Assembly: GCA_016293265.1 (NCBI GenBank)
Contig: JAEDEN010000088.1
Location: 1-6,610, forward strand
DNA length: 6,610 nt
Origin: Oscillospiraceae bacterium
GTDB lineage: Bacteria > Bacillota > Clostridia > Oscillospirales > Oscillospiraceae
Direction: 5' to 3'
The notes beneath the pieces are model-generated. The model did no database searches. It was not told where the DNA came from and was given only the letters and a program-made list of their open reading frames with translations. Of the stretch, positions 1 through 4,075 are shown piece after piece. The position numbers and the translations under genes were made by a program. How positions within the stretch are numbered: position 1 is the first letter of the stretch; each line of letters opens with the position of its first letter.

Positions 1-221
1 TTGTCGGTCTGATACTCAACGTGAGCGGTGTTGATCGTGATACCACGAGCCTTCTCTTCGGGAGCCTTATCGATGGAAGCGTAGTCCTCGAACTCAGCCT
101 GGCCCTTCATGGCCAGATACTTGGTGATAGCGGCGGTCAGAGTGGTCTTGCCGTGGTCAACATGGCCGATGGTGCCGATGTTAACATGGGGCTTGGTTCT
201 TTCAAATTTCTGCTTAGCCAT
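1..221 (-). CDS. tuf: Elongation factor Tu, N-terminal part (runs off window)
   Basis: EF-Tu is the GTPase that carries aminoacyl-tRNA to the ribosomal A site in the cytoplasm. Only the first 73 codons are visible, and the gene continues beyond position 1. Translating the minus strand from the ATG at 221 gives MAKQKFERTKPHVNIGTIGH, the canonical EF-Tu start. The P-loop GHVDHGKT is at residues 19-26, and the switch I segment RGITINTAHVEY is at 59-70, with Thr62 as the conserved Mg/GTP-sensing threonine. The start is fixed by AGGAGG at 231-236, nine bases upstream. It lies 99 bases downstream of fusA in the classic str operon order. That gap holds a possible promoter, which would let tuf be transcribed beyond the operon level. 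Identity is certain; only the C-terminal two domains are unseen. Confidence 0.98.
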   Translation of the reverse strand, partial: MAKQKFERTKPHVNIGTIGHVDHGKTTLTAAITKYLAMKGQAEFEDYASIDKAPEEKARGITINTAHVEYQTD

Positions 222-230
222 TTGAAAATT

Positions 231-236
231 CCTCCT
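231..236 (-). promoter_or_regulatory. Ribosome binding site of tuf
   Basis: A perfect AGGAGG on the minus strand lies nine bases before the tuf ATG at 221. It confirms the start codon and suits a very highly translated gene. Confidence 0.9.
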
Positions 237-255
237 GTTAATGTGTTAATCCTTG

Positions 256-296
256 TACAGTATCAGACGCTAATACTGTTATTTTACAGTATCTGA
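256..296 (-). repeat. Three ATACTGT half-sites around the possible tuf -10
   Basis: On the minus strand the heptamer ATACTGT occurs at 286-292, its complement ACAGTAT at 273-279, and ATACTGT again at 257-263. The outer copies lie in 12-base near-identical direct repeats, TCAGATACTGTA and TCTGATACTGTA, which differ at one base. The first two form an inverted repeat with a 6-base centre overlapping the candidate -10. The last two form one with a 9-base centre in the leader. They could be an operator or, in RNA, two mutually exclusive 7-bp hairpins. Confidence 0.6.
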
Positions 297-309
297 TTGG
301 GAAAAGCAA
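281..309 (-). promoter_or_regulatory. Candidate sigma-A promoter for tuf
   Basis: Minus-strand TTGCTT (304-309) and TAAAAT (281-286) are separated by exactly 17 bases. The -10 matches the consensus at 5 of 6 positions and the -35 at only 3 of 6. Predicted transcription start is near 274, giving a leader of about 50 bases with the AGGAGG site. An internal tuf promoter is known in other bacteria and would explain the long fusA-tuf gap. The weak -35 keeps this tentative. Confidence 0.45.
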
Positions 310-320
310 TCCCTTTTTTA

Positions 321-2423
321 TCAGCCCTGCTTGGTGCGGTCTTCCACGATCTTGTCGCGGAGGCTCTTGGGCAGCTCGCAGTAGCTGTTGGGCTCCATGG
401 TGTACTGGCCACGGCCCTGGGTGGCGGAACGCAGGTCGGTGGCATAGCCAAACATATTGGCCAGAGGCACCAGGGCATCCACCTGCTGGGCGCCGGGACG
501 GGCCTCCTGGCCCAGGATCTGGCCGCGGCGGGCGGTCAGGTCGCCGATGACGGTGCCCAGGTAATCGTCGGGAACGATGACGGAGACCTTCATGATGGGC
601 TCCAGCAGCACGGGATCGGCCTTGCGCATAGCTTCCTTGAAAGCCATGGAGCCGGCGATCTTAAATGCCATTTCGGAGGAGTCCACCTCGTGGTAGGAGC
701 CATCGTACAGGGTGACCTTCACGTCCACAACGGGGAAGCCGGCCACAACACCTGCCTGCAGGGCGCCGCGGATACCGGCGTCGACAGCGGGGATGAACTC
801 CTTGGGGATGGAGCCGCCCACAACGGCGTTGATAAACTCGTAACCCTTGCCGGACTCGTTGGGCTCCAGCTTGATCTTGACGTGGCCATACTGGCCGGAA
901 CCGCCGCTCTGGCGCTTGTACTTGGTATCCTGGTCCACAGCCTTCTTGACGGTCTCCTTGTAGGCGACCTGGGGAGCGCCCACGTTGGCCTCCACCTTGA
1001 ACTCGCGGAGCAGACGGTCCACGATGATCTCCAGATGGAGCTCGCCCATGCCGGCGATGATGGTCTGACCCGTCTCTTCGTCGGTGTAGGTCTTGAAGGT
1101 GGGGTCCTCCTCGGCCAGCTTGATCAGGCCGATGGTCATCTTCTCCTGGCCGGCCTTGGTCTTGGGCTCGATGGCCACGCGGATAACGGGCTCGGGGAAC
1201 TCCATGGACTCCAGAATGACGGGAGCCTTTTCATCGCACAGGGTATCGCCGGTGGTGGTCTTCTTCAGACCCACGGCGGCGGCGATATCGCCGGCGTAGA
1301 CTTCCTCAATGTCCTCGCGGTGGTTGGCGTGCATCTGCAGGATACGGCCCACACGCTCCTTGACGTTCTTGGTGCTGTTCAGCACGGAAGAACCGGTGAC
1401 CAGGGTGCCGGAGTAGACGCGGAAGAAGCTCAGACGGCCCACATAGGGGTCGGTCATGATCTTGAAGGCCAGGGCGGCGAAGGGGCCGTTGTCGTCGGTA
1501 TGACGGTCTTCCTCTTCCTCGGTCTTGGGATTGATGCCCTTGATGGGGGGGATATCCAGGGGGGAGGGCATGAAGTCAACGATGTTGTCCAGCAGCTTCT
1601 GGACACCCTTGTTTCTGTAAGAGGTGCCGCAGCAGACGGGGACCATCTCGTTGGCGATGGTGGCCTCGCGGATCGCCTTGCGGATCCGGGCGGTGGAGAT
1701 CTCCTTGCCCTCCAGGTAGTCCTCCATGATGCTCTCGTCGAACATGGAGACGGCGTCCAGGAGCTGCTCGTGATACTCAGCGGCCTGATCTGCCATATCC
1801 TCGGGGATGGGCTCCACGCGCATATCCTTGCCCTCGGCATCATAGTAGACGTCGGCCTCCATCTCGATCAGGTCGATGATGCCGCGGAAGCTTTCCTCGG
1901 CACCGATGGGGAGCTGGATGGGCACGGCGTTGCACTTGAGGCGGTCATGGATCATGTGCAGGACGTTATAGAAGTCGGCGCCCATGATGTCCATCTTGTT
2001 GACGTAGATCATGCGGGGGACCTTATAGTTATCGGCCTGACGCCACACCGTCTCAGACTGGGGCTCCACGCCGCCCTTGGCGCAAAGAACGGTCACAGAG
2101 CCGTCCAGCACGCGCAGGGAACGCTGGACCTCAACGGTGAAGTCCACGTGGCCCGGAGTGTCGATGATGTTGATGCGGGTCTTGGGGAACTGGTTCTTGG
2201 AACCGGACCAAAAGCAGGTGGTAGCAGCGGAGGTGATGGTGATACCGCGCTCCTGCTCCTGGGCCATCCAGTCCATGGTGGCGGTGCCGTCATGGGTCTC
2301 ACCGATCTTATAGTTCACGCCGGTGTAGAACAGGATACGCTCGGTGGTCGTCGTCTTGCCTGCATCGATGTGAGCCATAATGCCGATGTTTCTGGTGTTC
2401 TCAAGGGATGTTTTTCTCGGCAT
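321..2423 (-). CDS. fusA: Elongation factor G (EF-G)
   Basis: EF-G is the ribosomal translocase GTPase and also works with RRF in ribosome recycling. The 700-residue protein is full length. Domain I carries the P-loop AHIDAGKT (17-24), switch I RGITITSA (59-66), DTPGHVD with the catalytic His92 (88-94) and NKMD (142-145). Domains II-III follow, with GMGELHLEI at 458-466, then domain IV (about 485-605, SGGSGQYGHV at 506-515) and domain V to the end. The start ATG has TAGGAG at 2431-2436, seven bases upstream, lying in the 15-base gap after rpsG, so the two are co-transcribed and probably translationally coupled. It ends in tandem in-frame stops, TGA TAA. Small oddities are an eight-residue segment before RINIIDTPG that matches the E. 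coli length rather than that of Bacillus, Ile146 after NKMD, and Ser509 where Arg is usual. None suggests loss of function. Confidence 0.98.
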   Translation of the reverse strand: MPRKTSLENTRNIGIMAHIDAGKTTTTERILFYTGVNYKIGETHDGTATMDWMAQEQERGITITSAATTCFWSGSKNQFPKTRINIIDTPGHVDFTVEVQRSLRVLDGSVTVLCAKGGVEPQSETVWRQADNYKVPRMIYVNKMDIMGADFYNVLHMIHDRLKCNAVPIQLPIGAEESFRGIIDLIEMEADVYYDAEGKDMRVEPIPEDMADQAAEYHEQLLDAVSMFDESIMEDYLEGKEISTARIRKAIREATIANEMVPVCCGTSYRNKGVQKLLDNIVDFMPSPLDIPPIKGINPKTEEEEDRHTDDNGPFAALAFKIMTDPYVGRLSFFRVYSGTLVTGSSVLNSTKNVKERVGRILQMHANHREDIEEVYAGDIAAAVGLKKTTTGDTLCDEKAPVILESMEFPEPVIRVAIEPKTKAGQEKMTIGLIKLAEEDPTFKTYTDEETGQTIIAGMGELHLEIIVDRLLREFKVEANVGAPQVAYKETVKKAVDQDTKYKRQSGGSGQYGHVKIKLEPNESGKGYEFINAVVGGSIPKEFIPAVDAGIRGALQAGVVAGFPVVDVKVTLYDGSYHEVDSSEMAFKIAGSMAFKEAMRKADPVLLEPIMKVSVIVPDDYLGTVIGDLTARRGQILGQEARPGAQQVDALVPLANMFGYATDLRSATQGRGQYTMEPNSYCELPKSLRDKIVEDRTKQG

Positions 2424-2438
2424 ACTCTTACTCCTAAC

Positions 2439-2909
2439 TTACCAGCGGAAGTGGGCGAACGCCTTGTTGGCCTCGGCGGCCTTGTGCACTTCGTCGCGCT
2501 TCTTAACGGCAGCACCCGTGTTGTTGGCGGCGTCCATAATCTCGCCGGCCAGGCGCTCGGCCATGGTACGCTCGCTGCGGGAGCGGGCGTAAGCGGTCAG
2601 CCAGCGCAGACCCAGGGTCTGACGGCGGGCAGGACGCACTTCCATAGGCACCTGATAGTTGGCGCCGCCCACACGGCGGGCCTTGACTTCCAGGCTGGGC
2701 ATGATGTTTTCCATAGCCTGGGTGAACACTTCAACGGGGTCCTTCTCGGTCTTCTCCTTGATCTGGTCGAAGGCCGCGTAGACCACCTTCTGTGCGACGC
2801 CCTTCTTGCCGTCCAGCATGACGCTGTTGACCAGCTTGGTCACCAGGACGGAGCCGTATACGGGATCGGGCAGAACTTCTCTCTTGGGAACATTACCTCT
2901 TCTGGGCAC
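2439..2909 (-). CDS. rpsG: 30S ribosomal protein S7 (GTG start)
   Basis: S7 nucleates assembly of the 30S head by binding the 3' major domain of 16S rRNA and contacts E-site tRNA. The protein begins M/V-PRRGNVPKREVLPDPVYGS, carries LDGKKG (32-37) and PMEVRPARRQTLGLRWL (88-104), and ends in ANKAFAHFRW. At 156 residues it has the usual Firmicutes length. I chose the GTG at 2909 over an in-frame ATG at 2927. The family starts at the PRRG segment, and AAGGAGGG at 2917-2924 sits seven bases upstream, so the longer reading would translate the ribosome binding site. It follows rpsL after 167 bases, long for this junction, and precedes fusA by 15 bases. In E. coli, S7 represses this operon by binding the rpsL-rpsG intercistronic RNA; whether that applies here is inference. 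Confidence 0.97.
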   Translation of the reverse strand: MPRRGNVPKREVLPDPVYGSVLVTKLVNSVMLDGKKGVAQKVVYAAFDQIKEKTEKDPVEVFTQAMENIMPSLEVKARRVGGANYQVPMEVRPARRQTLGLRWLTAYARSRSERTMAERLAGEIMDAANNTGAAVKKRDEVHKAAEANKAFAHFRW

Positions 2910-2916
2910 TATGCTT

Positions 2917-2924
2917 CCCTCCTT
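2917..2924 (-). promoter_or_regulatory. Ribosome binding site that fixes the GTG start of rpsG
   Basis: AAGGAGGG on the minus strand is seven bases upstream of GTG 2909. It lies inside the longer reading frame that begins at ATG 2927, which rules that start out. Confidence 0.9.
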
Positions 2925-3076
2925 CATAAAAATTATATGATCTCATAGGTACTCGAAAGGTTTCTTGCCTTCCGTGGATGCCTGCCGAAGGGGAGATGCC
3001 CAAGCATCTATATTAAACCTATTCGGCAAAGCGTTTTAGGGGAATGTCTTTCAGGTTCTAAGCGGCAAGTCTCAAA
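2925..3076 (-). promoter_or_regulatory. Structured rpsL-rpsG intercistronic RNA (candidate cis-regulator)
   Basis: No gene is visible in these 152 bases, but the transcript can fold extensively. AGATGC/GCATCT (3004-3009 with 2994-2999) closes a UUGG tetraloop. Around it TGCCGAA (3022-3028) pairs with TTCGGCA (2983-2989), 7 bp. AGGTTT (3015-3020) can pair with AAACCT (2958-2963), giving an H-type pseudoknot arrangement. CTTGCC (3064-3069) can pair with GGCAAG (2964-2969). The location matches that of the S7 regulatory target in E. coli. The pairings are seen directly; function is inferred. Confidence 0.5.
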
Positions 3077-3493
3077 TTACTTGGACTTGGGACGCTTGGC
3101 GCCGTACTTGGAACGGCTCTGCATACGGCCGTTGACGCCCTGGGTATCCAGAGTGCCGCGGATGATGTGGTAACGGACGCCGGGGAGGTCCTTCACACGG
3201 CCGCCGCGGATCATGACGACGGAGTGCTCCTGCAGGGAGTGACCCACGCCGGGGATATAAGCGGTGACCTCATAGCCGTTGGTCAGACGCACACGGGCGA
3301 TCTTACGCAGAGCGGAGTTAGGCTTCTTGGGGGTCGCAGTTCTGACGGCAGTGCAGACACCGCGCTTCTGGGGAGAAGGCAGATCGGTGGTCTTGGTCTT
3401 CAGGGTGTTCAGACCAAACTGCAGAGCGGGAGAAGTGGACTTGTAGGTAACCTGTTCTCTTCCTTTACGGACCAGCTGGTTAAAAGTAGGCAT
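3077..3493 (-). CDS. rpsL: 30S ribosomal protein S12
   Basis: S12 lies at the decoding centre, where it helps monitor codon-anticodon pairing. The 138-residue protein starts MPTFNQLVRKGREQ and carries the Firmicutes-type extra segment (about residues 18-40). It has PQKRGVC (41-47), PKKPNSALRK (55-64) and RGGRVKDLPGVRYH (96-109), and ends in a basic GAKRPKSK tail. Lys56 and Lys101, where streptomycin-resistance substitutions occur in Bacillus, are both lysine, so the sequence is of the sensitive type. Asp102, the residue methylthiolated by RimO in other bacteria, is present. The ATG at 3493 is chosen because GAAAGGAG lies just upstream (3501-3508) and the family begins at MPT; an in-frame ATG at 3514 would read through that site. 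It follows the L7Ae gene after a 98-base structured leader. Confidence 0.98.
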   Translation of the reverse strand: MPTFNQLVRKGREQVTYKSTSPALQFGLNTLKTKTTDLPSPQKRGVCTAVRTATPKKPNSALRKIARVRLTNGYEVTAYIPGVGHSLQEHSVVMIRGGRVKDLPGVRYHIIRGTLDTQGVNGRMQSRSKYGAKRPKSK

Positions 3494-3522
3494 TGAATTT
3501 CTCCTTTCTTTCATATTTCTGA

Positions 3523-3586
3523 TTGCCGCCGAATCGCGGACAACCTATATTTTTTACGGAATCCCTTTCGGTTATTCCGAAAAAAA
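3523..3586 (-). promoter_or_regulatory. Two-hairpin leader of rpsL
   Basis: The L7Ae-rpsL gap holds two strong inverted repeats. The first (3550-3586) pairs TTTTTT with AAAAAA, a U-U mismatch, then CGGAAT with ATTCCG, and is capped by CC-GAAA-GG with a GNRA tetraloop. The second (3523-3543) pairs TTG, a bulged T and CCGC with GCGG-CAA around GATTCG. Neither is followed by a U-tract on the minus strand, so these are not terminators. A -10-like TATAAT (3591-3596) just upstream lacks a -35. The structure is visible; a regulatory or processing role is inferred. Confidence 0.5.
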
Positions 3587-3591
3587 CCAAA

Positions 3592-3831
3592 TTATAAAAC
3601 AGCCACCACGGAAGCTCCCACGGTGATGCGGCAGGCATGGCCGAGCTGCGCCATGGTGTGGGCGCCCTCCACGGGAATGCCCAGCGCTTCGCACTGCCGG
3701 GCCACAGGGTCGGTGATGGCGGGATCGGCGTCACAGGCGAGATACACCCGCTTCGCCCGGCCTTCCCGGATTGCCTTGCGGGACTGCTTCACGCCGATGA
3801 CCTTTTCCTGGGAAGCAAGCTCCGTGATCAC
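3592..3831 (-). CDS. ybxF: L7Ae/YbxF-family ribosomal protein (GTG start)
   Basis: This family (L7Ae/L30e/S12e/Gadd45 fold) binds kink-turn RNA; Bacillus YbxF binds kink-turns in vitro. The 79-residue product is close to the 82 of B. subtilis YbxF. It has GVKQSRKAIREG (13-24), matching the family's G-x-KQ helix, then YLACDADPAIT (30-40) and the C-terminal LGHACRITVGAS (63-74), where most members read LGKACGIxVGAA. Arg68 replacing that glycine sits in the RNA-contacting loop. The GTG at 3831 is chosen because AGGAGG lies eight bases upstream and family similarity begins here. In-frame ATGs at 3915 and 4035 lie at or upstream of the predicted transcription start. It is the first gene of the str operon, transcribed from the promoter at 3922-3950. 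Confidence 0.9.
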   Translation of the reverse strand: MITELASQEKVIGVKQSRKAIREGRAKRVYLACDADPAITDPVARQCEALGIPVEGAHTMAQLGHACRITVGASVVAVL

Positions 3832-3839
3832 GGGAAATT

Positions 3840-3845
3840 CCTCCT
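3840..3845 (-). promoter_or_regulatory. Ribosome binding site of the L7Ae gene
   Basis: A perfect AGGAGG stands eight bases before GTG 3831 and decides that start. Its first three bases can be taken up by an upstream hairpin (3843-3862). Confidence 0.88.
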
Positions 3846-3872
3846 GCCATGGTTGGTCCAGGCTGCCGCCTG
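3843..3872 (-). promoter_or_regulatory. Competing hairpins in the L7Ae leader (possible translational switch)
   Basis: In the mRNA, GCCTG (3859-3863) can pair upstream with CAGGC (3868-3872) around GGCA. Alternatively its CCTG (3859-3862) can pair downstream with CAGG (3843-3846). That second helix continues as CCA/TGG (3854-3856 with 3847-3849) after a GA bulge and buries half of the AGGAGG. The two helices exclude each other, the layout of a sequestor and anti-sequestor. The pairing is seen; control is inferred. Confidence 0.45.
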
Positions 3873-3921
3873 TTTTTGCTGCGCAGGACAAAATTCGCAG
3901 AATAATCCCGCGCATTTTCGG

Positions 3922-3950
3922 ATTATAGCATGGGCGGCCCCAATCGTCAA
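3922..3950 (-). promoter_or_regulatory. Main sigma-A promoter of the str operon
   Basis: Minus-strand TTGACG (3945-3950), a 17-base spacer and a perfect TATAAT (3922-3927) preceded by TGC form a near-consensus extended -10 promoter. The predicted start is A at 3915, giving an 84-base leader for the L7Ae gene. A/T-rich sequence further upstream (3967-3992) could act as a distal UP-type element. This is the only strong promoter visible for the L7Ae-rpsL-rpsG-fusA genes. Confidence 0.9.
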
Positions 3951-3966
3951 GTAGTTCCGGGAAAGA

Positions 3967-3992
3967 GATTTTAAAAAAATCACAAAAATCAC
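3967..3992 (-). repeat. A/T-tract with tandem 9-base repeat upstream of the str promoter
   Basis: On the minus strand GTGATTTTT occurs twice head to tail (3984-3992 and 3975-3983). It is followed by an inverted repeat, GATTTT/AAAATC (3976-3981 and 3967-3972). The block ends 17 bases before the -35. It may be a UP-like or bent-DNA activator or a binding site; no function is proven. Confidence 0.5.
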
Positions 3993-4035
3993 TGAAAACA
4001 GGGGGAAAACCCGGGACTGTCTCCAGGAAGCGCAC

Positions 4036-4070
4036 AAAAAGGCGCGCCGCGGGGGAATCCGCGGCGCGCC
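4036..4070 (-). terminator. Intrinsic terminator of the CofE-like gene
   Basis: A perfect 12-bp stem, GGCGCGCCGCGG with CCGCGGCGCGCC, and a 6-base ATTCCC loop are followed by TTTTT on the minus strand. The stem begins five bases after the stop codon. It isolates the CofE-like gene from the str operon. Confidence 0.95.
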
Positions 4071-4075
4071 GGCCC

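Noticed and set aside
2932..2937. Perfect TATAAT upstream of rpsG
   Set aside because: No -35 at 16-18 bases and no TG extension; a start near 2925 would leave almost no leader before the ribosome binding site.
297..2948. 883-codon open frame on the + strand across fusA and rpsG
   Set aside because: It is the codon-aligned complement of two certain genes, its product is low-complexity Gly/Leu/His/Val-rich, and it has no ribosome binding site. It is a codon-bias shadow.
3859..3877. Hairpin followed by TTTTT on the + strand, resembling a terminator
   Set aside because: No + strand gene or transcript is supported here; the stem is only 5 bp and is better read as part of the L7Ae leader.
3832..3915. 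Kink-turn in the L7Ae leader
   Set aside because: I looked for a 3-base bulge followed by tandem G-A/A-G pairs between two helices and found only a 2-base GA bulge without the paired A-G.
3592..4035. Longer 147-residue version of the L7Ae protein starting at 4035
   Set aside because: It would run through the strong promoter at 3922-3950, and its extra residues show no family similarity; AGGAGG supports GTG 3831.
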